42,699 nucleotides of DNA from Candidatus Oleihabitans oleiphilus (GTDB lineage Bacteria > Atribacterota > Phoenicimicrobiia > Phoenicimicrobiales > Stramentimicrobiaceae), in NCBI GenBank assembly GCA_018054125.1, contig JAGPKD010000005.1, forward strand, positions 1 through 42,699, given 5' to 3'. Under the pieces are notes generated by a model that did not search any database, had not been told where the DNA came from, and saw nothing but the letters and a program-made list of their open reading frames with translations. A program made the translations under genes and the position numbers. This document shows, in pieces, positions 1 to 8,208 of the stretch. How positions within the stretch are numbered: position 1 is the first letter of the stretch; the number at the start of each line of letters is the position of its first letter.

Positions 1-67
1 CTACAAGATAATATAAAATTATTTAATAAATAAATAACAATATATTTTGCTTTTAATTCAGGGGATC

Positions 68-90
68 TCAAGGGGAAGGATTCCCCTTGA
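68..90. repeat. Perfect inverted repeat, 10-bp arms
   Basis: Arms TCAAGGGGAA and TTCCCCTTGA are separated by GGA. A close relative with the same GGGGAAG-ATTCCCC core lies at 9108-9129, in front of the second pfkB gene. The DNA alone does not say whether it is a protein site, a repeat element or an RNA hairpin. Confidence 0.7.
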
Positions 91-91
91 A

Positions 92-124
92 TATCTTGTT
101 TATGGAACAAGATAGATTTTTTTT
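92..124 (+). terminator. Intrinsic terminator, rightward
   Basis: A perfect 9-bp stem (TATCTTGTT / AACAAGATA, loop TATGG) at 92-114 is followed by GA and eight T residues at 117-124. This is the standard form of a rho-independent terminator on the + strand, so a rightward gene probably ends just before the window. It also separates the ABC operon from upstream transcription. Confidence 0.65.
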
Positions 125-136
125 AAAAGACATTTT

Positions 137-165
137 TTGAGTAGTTTCAAAGGGGGTGATAAAAT
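137..165 (+). promoter_or_regulatory. Putative sigma-A promoter of the ABC operon
   Basis: TTGAGT at 137-142 and TAAAAT at 160-165 are 17 bases apart, which places the start near 172, about 68 nt before the ATG at 240. The spacer contains AAAGGGGGTGATA (149-161), a 13-mer repeated exactly on the other strand in the leader of a TRAP binding protein (31205-31217). The -35 box is imperfect, so confidence is moderate. Confidence 0.45.
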
Positions 166-239
166 AATAAATTGTGGTGTTAATGTGTTAGTAATAATTA
201 CATTATACAAAGTATTAATAAATTTTGGAGGTTTATGTA

Positions 240-1243
240 ATGAGGAAATTTCTATTGACTGTCTTGACTATTGCACTGGTATTTTTTTGCCTTAACGGAA
301 ATGTTTTAGCTCAAAAAAAGTCCTGCATATCTACACTGCTTTTGATACTGAAGAAGCAAAATATTATATTGAAGCTTTTGAAGAAGAAACAGGTATTGAT
401 GTACAATGGGTAAGATTATCCTCTGGCGAAGTTTTAGCAAGAATTGAAGCCGAAGCAAGTAATCCCCAGGCCAGTGTCTGGCACGCCGGTTCCAATACCT
501 CTCATATTAATGCTGCTTCCAAAGGACTGCTGGAACCCTATAAACCCAATACTGATTTTGAATTACCAGACCTATTCCATGCTGATGACTGGGCCTGGAC
601 TGGATTCTACACCGGGGCAATTGGATTTGTTACCAATACTAATTTCCTGGCAGAAAATGACCTGGAAGCCCCAACCAGCTGGGATGATTTACTCCAGCCT
701 AAATTAAAACAGAATGTAGCCTTAGCATATCCTTACACCTCCGGTACTGCTTATACCACGTTTGCCACTTTAGTTCAAATGTGGGGATTAGAAGAAGCCC
801 TGGATTGGTGGGAAGAGTTTGACCGACACAGTGTTTTTCAATATACTCAATCGGGAACAGCCTGTATCGGAATGGTCGGCTTAGGTGAAGTGGCAGTAGG
901 AATAGCCTTTTCCCATGATATTTTAGCTAAAGGTATTAATGCTGGCTATCCAGTAGTTATGACCTTCCCTAAAGAGGGAACTGGTTATGAAGTGGGAGGG
1001 CTCTCTCTTATTAAAGGTGGTCCTGAACCGGAATTAGGAAAACAGTTCATCGATTGGTGTTTTATGGTAAAAGCTCAGGATCTATTCCAGAAATATAGCC
1101 GACTCCCGGTCAATCCCAAAGCTACCGTAGCAGAAGGCTCAGTCACCCTGGATCAAGTTAATCTGATTGATTATGACCATATTTTAGCTGGTGAAAATAA
1201 CGATGAATGGGTAACAGCCTGGAGAGATAGAATTGGAAAATAA
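240..1243 (+). CDS. ABC transporter substrate-binding protein, Fe3+/sugar-phosphate (FbpA/AfuA-like) family, frameshifted
   Basis: Periplasmic or lipid-anchored binding protein for the ABC importer encoded just downstream. GGAGG at 227-231 sits 8 nt before ATG 240, which starts a clear signal peptide (MRKFLLTVLTIALVFF, cleavage probably after VLA). The first frame breaks at CAA AAA AAG (312-320); the rest of the protein (VLHIYTAFDTEEAKYYIEAF onward, SSGEVLARIEAE, ending RDRIGK) continues in the -1 frame to 1243. Joined, it would be about 334 residues, normal for the family. The break lies exactly on an A_AAA_AAG slippery heptamer, so it may be a homopolymer indel, a true mutation, or recoding. 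AfuA-type relatives bind hexose phosphates as well as iron; the sugar-kinase and isomerase neighbours favour a sugar ligand, but this is inference. Confidence 0.8.
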
Positions 1244-1275
1244 ACTCTCTTTAAGGTGTGCTTATTAAAAAATAT

Positions 1276-1330
1276 CCCTGCTACCAATTAACACAGATTG
1301 GAAAACTGAAGGTAGCAGGGTGTTGTTTTA
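1276..1330 (+). terminator. Intercistronic hairpin between binding protein and permease
   Basis: A perfect 10-bp stem CCCTGCTACC (1276-1285) / GGTAGCAGGG (1311-1320) with a 25-nt loop is followed by TGTTGTTTTA. It lies 33 nt after the binding-protein stop and about 110 nt before the permease. It probably acts as a partial terminator or a 3' stabiliser that lets the binding protein be made in excess over the membrane parts. The T-tract is imperfect. Confidence 0.6.
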
Positions 1331-1431
1331 AATCGAGCAATCAAATTAAAGAAAATTAAAATTATCATATTTAACAAAAAGAAGCGATTTGAGCAGTTTG
1401 TCAGATAAAACTATCGAAAATATGGAAAAAA

Positions 1432-3144
1432 ATGAATAGCTTCAGAAAAAGAAAAATCAAAGAAATTATCAGTCAGCTAACCTTAATCTGGAAAGAACCC
1501 ATACTCTTTATTTTTATATTACTTATTTTTTATTTCTTAATTACTTTCGTTGTCTTTCCTATATTCCAAGTAGTAAAAAATAGCATGTATATCAATGGTA
1601 GTTGGGACTTTTCTAATTATATAGCCATATTTTCTAAAAGATATTTTGTGCAGCCTTTTATTAATAGTATAGTACTGGGAATTTATACTGCTACCATTGG
1701 AACCATAGCTGGCTTTATTTTTGCCTATGCTCTAACCCGAACCCCTTTACCTTTCAAAAATTTTTTCCGTCTTACCATAACCTTCCCCATTATTTCTCCC
1801 CCATTTGTAGTTGCCCTGGCTGCTATATTACTTTTCGGGAGAGCAGGAAGTCTTACTCCCTGGTTAAAAAATTTAATTGGAAATTATTCCATCTATGGAT
1901 TGGGTGGACTGGTCTTAGTAGAAACCATTGCCTATAGTCCCACTGCCTTTTTGGTATTATATGGAATATTACAGGCTATTGATCCTTCTTTAGAAGAAGC
2001 AGCCATGGATTTAGGAGCTTCCTGGACAAAGGTGTTTTCCACCATAACTCTACCACTGGCTACCCCCGGTATTGCCAGTGCCTGGTTATTAGTCTTTATT
2101 CAATCTATGGCCGATTTTGGCAACCCCATGGTTATCTCCGGGGATTTCAGGGTTCTTTCAGTTCAAGCCTATCTGCAAATCACTGGTATGTACGACCTCC
2201 CTCGTGGTTCCACCTTAGCTATGTTATTACTCATTCCAACCGCTACTGCTTTTTTTCTACAAAAATACTGGGTTTCTCGAAAATCCTATGTTACAGTTAC
2301 CGGTAAACCAACTGGAGCTACTGTAAAAAATCTGGATTGGTATATCAAATTACCGGTATATGGTGCCTGTCTGTTATATGCAGCAATTGTTCTTTTGTTC
2401 TATGGTACCATTGTCTATGGTTCCTTCCAAACCTTGTGGGGTGTTAATCCTACTTTAACCTTAAAAAACTATGTAGAAATGTTTGAAGTTGGTAAAGATT
2501 ATCTTTTTGATTCTGTCTTCTTATCTTCCATAGCTACTCCTATCACAGGTATATTAGGAATGTTTATCGCTTATCTTATTATCCGTAAAAAATTTATCGG
2601 GCGTAGTCTAATGGAATTCATATCCATGCTCACCTTTGCCGTTCCCGGAACAGTGGTCGGAATTGGTTACATCCTTGCTTTTAATCAAAAATCTGCTCTT
2701 TTGCCTTTTATTTTAACCGGGACTGCCTGGATTATTATTATATTATTAATTTTTAGAGATATGCCAGTCGGTATTCGCTCCGGTATTGCGGCATTACAGC
2801 AGATTGATCCATCCATCGAAGAGGCATCCACTGATTTGGGAGCAGATAGTAATACTACTTTTCGCAAAATTACCCTGCCTATGATTGCTCCGGCCTTTTT
2901 CTCTGGACTTGCTTACGGTTTTGTAAAAGCAATGACGGCCATCAGTGCAGTTATCTTTGTTGTTTCTGGAAAGTGGAATCTTATTACTATTGCTATACTG
3001 GGATTTGTAGATAATACTCAATATGCTCGGGCTGCCGCTATGAGTATTATTCTTATCATTATCATTTTAATTGCCTTAGGTGTCATCCAGTTTTTGGTAA
3101 ACAGAATTGGCAAAGGGGTCCGATTAACTACGATTGTAGAATAA
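1432..3144 (+). CDS. ABC transporter permease, FbpB-like fused double permease
   Basis: Inner-membrane channel subunit, 570 residues, built of two tandem BPD_transp_1 halves with about 12 membrane spans in all. Each half carries the EAA loop that docks on the ATPase: EEAAMDLGASWTKVF in the first and EEASTDLGADSNTTF in the second, each followed by a TLP-M/L-A-P-F/G-like stretch. The fused arrangement and length match the Fe3+/AfuB/FbpB class. There is only a weak ribosome-binding site (GGA 7 nt before the ATG), which together with the preceding hairpin suggests low expression relative to the binding protein. Next gene, the ATPase, follows after 31 nt. Confidence 0.9.
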   Translation: MNSFRKRKIKEIISQLTLIWKEPILFIFILLIFYFLITFVVFPIFQVVKNSMYINGSWDFSNYIAIFSKRYFVQPFINSIVLGIYTATIGTIAGFIFAYALTRTPLPFKNFFRLTITFPIISPPFVVALAAILLFGRAGSLTPWLKNLIGNYSIYGLGGLVLVETIAYSPTAFLVLYGILQAIDPSLEEAAMDLGASWTKVFSTITLPLATPGIASAWLLVFIQSMADFGNPMVISGDFRVLSVQAYLQITGMYDLPRGSTLAMLLLIPTATAFFLQKYWVSRKSYVTVTGKPTGATVKNLDWYIKLPVYGACLLYAAIVLLFYGTIVYGSFQTLWGVNPTLTLKNYVEMFEVGKDYLFDSVFLSSIATPITGILGMFIAYLIIRKKFIGRSLMEFISMLTFAVPGTVVGIGYILAFNQKSALLPFILTGTAWIIIILLIFRDMPVGIRSGIAALQQIDPSIEEASTDLGADSNTTFRKITLPMIAPAFFSGLAYGFVKAMTAISAVIFVVSGKWNLITIAILGFVDNTQYARAAAMSIILIIIILIALGVIQFLVNRIGKGVRLTTIVE

Positions 3145-3175
3145 ATTATTAGTTTATAAGCAGAAGGAATGGAAC

Positions 3176-4264
3176 ATGAAAAATGACTTTTTGGAATTAA
3201 AAGAACTGGTCAAAATCTTTGGTAGTGGTAAAGATACTGTTACTGCTGTTGACCGGGTGAGTTTGAAGGTAAAGGAAGGTGAGCTGGTTACTCTTTTAGG
3301 CCCTTCCGGCTGTGGAAAGACCACCATTTTACGTATGATTTCCGGTTTCGAATTGCCGACCTCTGGTAAGATATATATTGATCAGGAAGAGGTTACTCTA
3401 ACTCCTCCTAATAAAAGACCTACTGCTATGGTCTTTCAAAATTATGCTCTTTTTCCTCATATGACCGTAGCTCAAAATATTGTCTATGGACTTAAAATTC
3501 ATGGTGAACCTCAACAGGCTGCTCTGGAAAAAGCAGAAAGAGTAATGAAATTAGTTGGTTTAGAAAAACTGGGCAATCGCTCACCATCTCACCTATCTGG
3601 TGGACAGCAACAACGGGTCAGTTTAGCCCGTTCTTTAATTATGGAACCTAAGGTATTATTACTTGATGAACCACTCTCTAATCTTGACGCCAAACTAAGA
3701 ATTTCTATGCGCCTGGAAATTAGAAAATTACAACAGAGGGTTGGCATTACTTCCATCTACGTTACTCATGACCAGTTAGAAGCAATGTCCCTTTCTGACC
3801 GGGTTGTTATCTTAAAAGAGGGAAGGATACAGCAAATCGGAACTCCTCAGGAAGTATATGCTCGTCCCAGTAATCGATTTGTTGCAGATTTTATTGGTAA
3901 GGCTAATTTTTTAGAAACAGTTATAGAAAAGGTTATCTCAGAGCAGGAAGTGGTAATTAATTTATTAGGACAAAAATTAACAATCCCAGAAGTGAAAAAT
4001 AGTTTTAAGAAGGATGAGCAGGTTTTGCTGGTGTTACGACCTGAATCTATTGGGCTGGAAAAGAAGAAACCTGATAGTATCACTGGTACCATTCAGGAAA
4101 TTGTATACCTTGGTAATCAGATGACCTATCTAGTAGAAATTGCCAACCAACTGATTACCATAGAATTGTCCAACCCTCAAGAAGGTGAATCTTTTCAAAA
4201 AGGTGAGGAAGTAAGTATAAAATTACCTCAAAGAGGACTTCATTTATTACCACGGGAGGAATAG
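3176..4264 (+). CDS. ABC transporter ATP-binding protein, FbpC/PotA-like
   Basis: Cytoplasmic ATPase that drives the importer, 362 residues. Seen in order: Walker A GPSGCGKTT (42-50), Q-loop FQNYALFPHM (87-96), signature LSGGQQQR (140-147), Walker B LLLDEP (161-166) with D-loop SNLDAKLR, and switch histidine in VTHDQ (196-200). About 150 further residues form the regulatory TOBE-type domain expected for the FbpC/PotA/MalK class. It is co-directional with the permease, and the TIM-barrel gene starts 2 nt after its stop, so the four genes form one operon. Confidence 0.92.
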   Translation: MKNDFLELKELVKIFGSGKDTVTAVDRVSLKVKEGELVTLLGPSGCGKTTILRMISGFELPTSGKIYIDQEEVTLTPPNKRPTAMVFQNYALFPHMTVAQNIVYGLKIHGEPQQAALEKAERVMKLVGLEKLGNRSPSHLSGGQQQRVSLARSLIMEPKVLLLDEPLSNLDAKLRISMRLEIRKLQQRVGITSIYVTHDQLEAMSLSDRVVILKEGRIQQIGTPQEVYARPSNRFVADFIGKANFLETVIEKVISEQEVVINLLGQKLTIPEVKNSFKKDEQVLLVLRPESIGLEKKKPDSITGTIQEIVYLGNQMTYLVEIANQLITIELSNPQEGESFQKGEEVSIKLPQRGLHLLPREE

Positions 4265-4266
4265 TT

Positions 4267-5064
4267 ATGAAACCGGCTATCTGCATAGAAATGCTCTATC
4301 CTGAATTTAGTCTGGAAGAAAAAATAAAAGCAATTACCAAAGCAGGTTTTTCTTATCTGGAATTCTGGGATTGGAAAGACAAAGAAATACCTTTACTCAA
4401 TTCTTTGAGTCAGGATTATAGTATTAGAGTGGTCAACTTTAGCGGTCAACGTCAGGGTAGCTTAATTGCCAGGAACACTCATTATAAGGTCTTTTCAGAT
4501 TTAAAAGAGGCAATCAAGGTAGCCCAAAAACTGAATTGTCCCCACTTAATGTTACTAACAGACCAGTTAGGAGCAGGAGGAGTTGTAGAAAATAGTTATC
4601 CAGAATTAACAAAAGAAGAAAAATACCACCATATTATTTCTGGATTGAAAAAGGCACTCACTTTAATACCCGATTCTATTACCCTGGAATTAGAAGCACT
4701 CAATACTAAAATCGATCATCCCGGATATTTTCTGGATAATATCGCTACAGCAGTCAAAATAGTTCAAGAAATCAATCATCCCCGATTAAAAATTTTGGCT
4801 GATTTATATCACCTGGGAGTGATGGGATTTGACTTAAAACAGATCATTACAGAATATCTCCCAGAAATTGGTTATTTTCATATTGCCGATATTCCGGGAC
4901 GACACGAACCAGGCACCGGTAATATAGATTGGTACTCGATCCTTCAATTACTAAAAGAGAAGGGTTATCAAGGATTTATCGGTTTTGAATATTCACCGGC
5001 TTACGATTCTAGCAAGTCATTACTTAAAATAAGGCAGCTCTGGCAATCTGTATTCCCTGATTAA
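4267..5064 (+). CDS. Sugar isomerase of the hydroxypyruvate-isomerase-like TIM-barrel family
   Basis: A 265-residue xylose-isomerase-like TIM barrel closest by motif to Hyi. The likely divalent-metal ligands are visible: E143 (LELEALN), D179/H182 (LADLYHLG), H205 (FHIADIPGRHEPGTG) and E241 (GFEYSP). The HIAD-PGRHEPGTG-I block is characteristic of Hyi-type enzymes. It starts 2 nt after the ATPase stop with GGAGG 7 nt upstream, so translation is coupled to the transporter. The true substrate may be a keto-sugar or keto-acid imported by the ABC system rather than hydroxypyruvate. Its stop faces that of the leftward kinase with only 16 nt between them. Confidence 0.8.
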   Translation: MKPAICIEMLYPEFSLEEKIKAITKAGFSYLEFWDWKDKEIPLLNSLSQDYSIRVVNFSGQRQGSLIARNTHYKVFSDLKEAIKVAQKLNCPHLMLLTDQLGAGGVVENSYPELTKEEKYHHIISGLKKALTLIPDSITLELEALNTKIDHPGYFLDNIATAVKIVQEINHPRLKILADLYHLGVMGFDLKQIITEYLPEIGYFHIADIPGRHEPGTGNIDWYSILQLLKEKGYQGFIGFEYSPAYDSSKSLLKIRQLWQSVFPD

Positions 5065-5080
5065 AAATTTAATTTATAAT

Positions 5081-5965
5081 TTACTGGTGATACTTTTCTT
5101 GAATTAGTATCTCCACATCTTCAATAGGTCGTCGAAAAGGACCTTCAGCTTCCATCTTTAAACTGGTTAAGGCTGCTGCCCAAATAGTCGCCTCAGCAGG
5201 TGAAGAATTAATTCTTTTACTCATATAAGAGGCCAGGCAGGTATCGCCTCTACCACTTCTACCAACCAAATTCCGGGGGTAAAAGGAAGCATAATAAAAT
5301 TTTCCTTCTGCAAAAACCAGTAACCCATCCTTATGAGTAGCAACCACCTCTCGAGGACCCTGAGAAGCTATCTTTAGAACAGCCTCTTTAAGGTCTTTTT
5401 CCCCGGTGAGTAACTCTGCTTCTACGGCATCAGTCTTTAAAACAGCAATAGATGAGAGGACTTCTTTTTGTTCCGGCCATGGTTTGGCTACCAGTTTTCC
5501 CTTATCGTTGACCCGGAGAAAACTTTGTATATCAGCAGCCAAAATTGTTTTTTTATTCGCTAATAATTTAATAATCTCTGGAGGAATTTCTTCCCGCATG
5601 GAAGCACTCACCACAATTACTTCTGAATCTATTTTGTCCACTTCTTCCGCACTGAAGGCTCCAGCCCAACTGCTCACATAAATCACTCTTTCATCTGGAT
5701 TATCGGTAGGATATACCAGTTTAAGACAGGTAGATTGTGGAGTCCATCTGACTGAAACTTTTACTCCCAGTCCCTCTAACTCCCGAATTACTTCAACATC
5801 TTGATGGGCAAGTCGAGTAATGGCTAAGGTTTTTAAACCCATTCGAGCTGCCACCTGAGAGCCATAATTAAAAGCTCCTCCATTTACCACCCTCGTTCCA
5901 CTAGCAGAAACAATGGTATCTTTAGTATAATGACCCAAAAAAGCTACTTGATAACTATTACCCAA
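5081..5965 (-). CDS. PfkB-family carbohydrate kinase (paralogue 1)
   Basis: Ribokinase-fold kinase of 294 residues that would phosphorylate a sugar or cyclitol with ATP. Evidence is the N-terminal VVNGGAFNYGSQVAA glycine pair (28-40) that contacts substrate and the C-terminal anion hole GRSGRGDTC with catalytic base D241. The start is TTG at 5965, with GGAGG 9 nt upstream; no ATG fits better. It shares its layout and the GPF-x3-EDVE-x-I ending with the kinase at 8209-9081, so the two are diverged paralogues. It lies 49 nt downstream of a TIM-barrel isomerase and was probably transcribed with it. Substrate is not deducible from sequence. Confidence 0.82.
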   Translation of the reverse strand: MGNSYQVAFLGHYTKDTIVSASGTRVVNGGAFNYGSQVAARMGLKTLAITRLAHQDVEVIRELEGLGVKVSVRWTPQSTCLKLVYPTDNPDERVIYVSSWAGAFSAEEVDKIDSEVIVVSASMREEIPPEIIKLLANKKTILAADIQSFLRVNDKGKLVAKPWPEQKEVLSSIAVLKTDAVEAELLTGEKDLKEAVLKIASQGPREVVATHKDGLLVFAEGKFYYASFYPRNLVGRSGRGDTCLASYMSKRINSSPAEATIWAAALTSLKMEAEGPFRRPIEDVEILIQEKYHQ

Positions 5966-6014
5966 ATTACTAATCCTCCATTAATTAAATAGAACTATTA
6001 TACTTTATTTGAAT

Positions 6015-6854
6015 TTAACTTAAATAAGCAATAGCCTGGTTAATTAACTCTTTTAATTCTCTTTCCTTTAATTTCTGCACTTCTTCGGCAAAGGGTTCAA
6101 AAGAGATAACGCCCTCATAACCTTGTTTGATAAAAAAATCTATCTGTTCTTTGTTCTTAAAGCGATCTTTTCTAAAATCCATATTACGATGCTCATCTCG
6201 ATACTGTCCAGCAGGCAAGCATACGGTAACTGCTGAGATATGCATCAATCCAGTATATCCTATATCATATTCCTTACTCAATCTCTCTAAATCATCCGTT
6301 CCAAGGGCATGATGAAAGGTATCATAAACAATTTTATATCCTTCATATCCTATCTCCTTAATAGCCTTCGTAGCTACAAGAATAGAACGCAGAGAACTGG
6401 TTTCAAAACCCAGTGGTTCAAGATAGCCCTGAATACTATAGTCTTTAAATAAGGGAATTAATTCTTTTAAGCATTGTACAACTTCTAAATATTGTTTTTC
6501 CGAACTAACTAAATCATTTGCTTTATTCATATTCACAGGGCACATAACAATAGACTGACCATCAATCTCTTTTGCCAGGCCGAGAAGATTCTTTAGTTCT
6601 TTAATTGTCCTATCTATTTCTTCTAAATAATTAAATTGTGGTAAGGCATTGATGGAACAGATTTTAATATTATAACGCTTGGCAAGATATCTGATTTCCT
6701 GGGCGGAATAATTATCAATCACCTTTCTTCCTGGTAAATCATTTCGTAATTCCACATACTGAAGCCCTAAATCACGAGCAAGTTGAAAAAAATCTTTTAT
6801 ATCAAAAGAAGGACAAATAATTCTATTCAGCCCAAATCTATAACGTTCAATCAT
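6015..6854 (-). CDS. Xylose-isomerase-like TIM-barrel protein, possibly inosose/keto-sugar isomerase
   Basis: A 279-residue AP-endonuclease-2/xylose-isomerase-like barrel. The start MIERYRFGLNRI is chosen because AAAGGAGAG lies 6 nt upstream (6861-6869) and because it begins 1 nt after the stop of the CDF gene; a longer reading to 6920 would overlap that gene by 65 bases. Metal-ligand candidates are in YLEPLGFE, VYDTFHH, MHISAV and ISFEPFAEE. The opening FGLNRIICPS and YVELRNDLPG resemble IolI/IolH-type proteins, and a PfkB kinase follows, so a cyclitol or keto-sugar pathway is plausible but unproven. Confidence 0.78.
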   Translation of the reverse strand: MIERYRFGLNRIICPSFDIKDFFQLARDLGLQYVELRNDLPGRKVIDNYSAQEIRYLAKRYNIKICSINALPQFNYLEEIDRTIKELKNLLGLAKEIDGQSIVMCPVNMNKANDLVSSEKQYLEVVQCLKELIPLFKDYSIQGYLEPLGFETSSLRSILVATKAIKEIGYEGYKIVYDTFHHALGTDDLERLSKEYDIGYTGLMHISAVTVCLPAGQYRDEHRNMDFRKDRFKNKEQIDFFIKQGYEGVISFEPFAEEVQKLKERELKELINQAIAYLS

Positions 6855-6855
6855 A

Positions 6856-7797
6856 TTAGACTCTCCTTTGCTTTTTGTTAAAATAAGGTTCTTCGCATTC
6901 CTGGCTATTGCAATAATCAAATTCTAATTGGAGATTGGGATGAAATATATGAAAATCATTTTCCAGAATTTCTGCCACTTGTTTTCTGATTTGATCTGCC
7001 TCACTTATTTTCATATCCTTCTTCAAGGTAATATGGCTTTCCAAAAGAATCTTATTTTCATCAATTTGCCAGACATGAACGTGATGTAGATTATGCACTT
7101 GAGGGATTGATTCAATCTTCTTTTTAATATCATCAATTTTAATATTTGCTGGTACTCGCTCCATCAGGATTAGAGTGCTCTGCTTTAGGACCTGATACCC
7201 TTGCACCAGAATAAATAGAGCAATAATAACTGTCAAGATGGGATCGATTAGATAAAAATGATAAAAATAGATAATAATCCCGGCAACAATGACTCCCACT
7301 GAGGAAAATGTGTCACCCAGCAAATGTAAGTAAGCAGAACGCATATTCAGATTTTGATGGATTTCTGGATGCAGTAAACAAACACAAACTAAATCAGCAA
7401 TAAAGCCAAAAACACCAACTACCATCATTAAGGGAATGGTAATCTCAGAAGGTTCTTTAAAACGAAAATAGGCCTCTCTAAAAAGGGAAAAGGAAATAAC
7501 AATGATTACCGAAGAATTAAGTAAGGCGGCCAGGATTTCAGCTCGTTTATAACCAAAGGTCATCTGTAAATCAGGAGACCGCAGACCTATCTTCCTGGCC
7601 AGATAACTGATTAAGATGGCCATTCCATCGCTAAAATTATGCAGGGCATCAGCAAGTAAGGCCAGGCTGCCAGATAATAATCCCCCAATTATCTCGGCAA
7701 GGCAAATCATAAAATTAAGAATAATAGCCAGAACTATTCTCTTATTACTTTTATCGCTCTTATCATGCTGGTTATACTGGGAACTATGATTATGCAT
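6856..7797 (-). CDS. Cation diffusion facilitator (CDF) family efflux transporter
   Basis: Inner-membrane Zn2+/divalent-cation proton antiporter, 313 residues with six predicted spans and a cytoplasmic C-terminal domain. TM2 carries LLADALHNFSDG (D50, H53, D57) and TM5 carries YLHLLGDTFSSVG, the two halves of the membrane metal site; a His-rich N-terminus (MHNHSSQYNQHDKSDK) precedes TM1. The length and motifs fit CzcD-type exporters. It is out of place among sugar genes but is tightly coupled to the downstream isomerase (stop and start 1 nt apart), possibly to tune supply of that enzyme's metal. The ribosome-binding site is weak. Confidence 0.9.
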   Translation of the reverse strand: MHNHSSQYNQHDKSDKSNKRIVLAIILNFMICLAEIIGGLLSGSLALLADALHNFSDGMAILISYLARKIGLRSPDLQMTFGYKRAEILAALLNSSVIIVISFSLFREAYFRFKEPSEITIPLMMVVGVFGFIADLVCVCLLHPEIHQNLNMRSAYLHLLGDTFSSVGVIVAGIIIYFYHFYLIDPILTVIIALFILVQGYQVLKQSTLILMERVPANIKIDDIKKKIESIPQVHNLHHVHVWQIDENKILLESHITLKKDMKISEADQIRKQVAEILENDFHIFHPNLQLEFDYCNSQECEEPYFNKKQRRV

Positions 7798-7886
7798 TAC
7801 ACTTTTTCTTAATATTATTAATATTATTGAGGTTAATTTTAAAAATTATCCAGATTTATTATAACATAAGGTAATAATAATAAATT

Positions 7887-7914
7887 AGTTATCAGTTAAT
7901 AGTTTTCAGATAAA
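7887..7914 (+). repeat. Heptanucleotide array, 4 degenerate units
   Basis: Units AGTTATC, AGTTAAT, AGTTTTC and AGATAAA are in phase at a 7-bp period. This is the leftmost member of the heptad family seen up to 15.4 kb. Bases 7915-7960 resemble one arm of the element at 9408-9545 (GAGAT-ACCAC). Confidence 0.5.
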
Positions 7915-7960
7915 GACGTGGGCATAATGGTATGAGATTACCACGTCCGCCTCTTGTCTC

Positions 7961-8142
7961 TTAACACCAGTCAAGGGAGGTTATTTTGGTGAGATGATCC
8001 AGAAACTCAAATTGGGAAGCACCGGTTGCTGCTATGAGATTAGTTTTCCCTTTTCCTTAATAGCTTCTCTTAATATCTCTGCTGCTTTTTCGGCGGCAGT
8101 TTTGCCCATATTCTCTTTGGAATTCAGGATATATATTTTCAA
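7961..8142 (-). pseudogene. Remnant of a glucosamine-6-phosphate deaminase/6-phosphogluconolactonase-like gene
   Basis: On the minus strand a TTG start at 8142, preceded by AGAGG, opens LKIYILNSKENMGKTAAEKA and AEILREAIKEKGK, then hits a stop. One base later in frame the homology resumes as NLIAATGASQFEFLDHLT and ends at TSLDWC. The AAE-AAEILREAI and ATGASQFEFL motifs are the N-terminal hallmarks of the NagB/SugarP_isomerase fold. Only about 60 of some 240 residues survive, with one frameshift and no 3' part, so this is a decayed gene, not a working protein. It sits directly downstream of the second pfkB gene, with which it was probably once an operon. Confidence 0.72.
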
Positions 8143-8208
8143 ATATTAACCTCTCTGTTACTTTTTTTGATATATTTTAGCATAGGGAGATTCAAACTAA
8201 GAAAGTTA

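Noticed and set aside
137-165. IclR operator upstream of the ABC operon
   Set aside because: No TTCTAT-N3-ATAGAA motif occurs in 1-239; this operon seems outside the regulon.
225-239. In-frame TTG start five codons before the ABC binding-protein ATG
   Set aside because: It would place the ribosome-binding site GGAGG inside the coding sequence and add MEVYV before a perfect signal peptide; ATG at 240 has ideal SD spacing.
444-707. Open frame in phase with the signal-peptide frame after the slip
   Set aside because: Proline- and leucine-rich nonsense translation; the adjacent frame encodes the conserved binding protein over the same bases.
6855-6920. Longer N-terminus of the TIM-barrel protein beginning at 6920
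   Set aside because: It would overlap the CDF gene by 65 bases and adds residues with no barrel similarity; the internal ATG has a strong SD.
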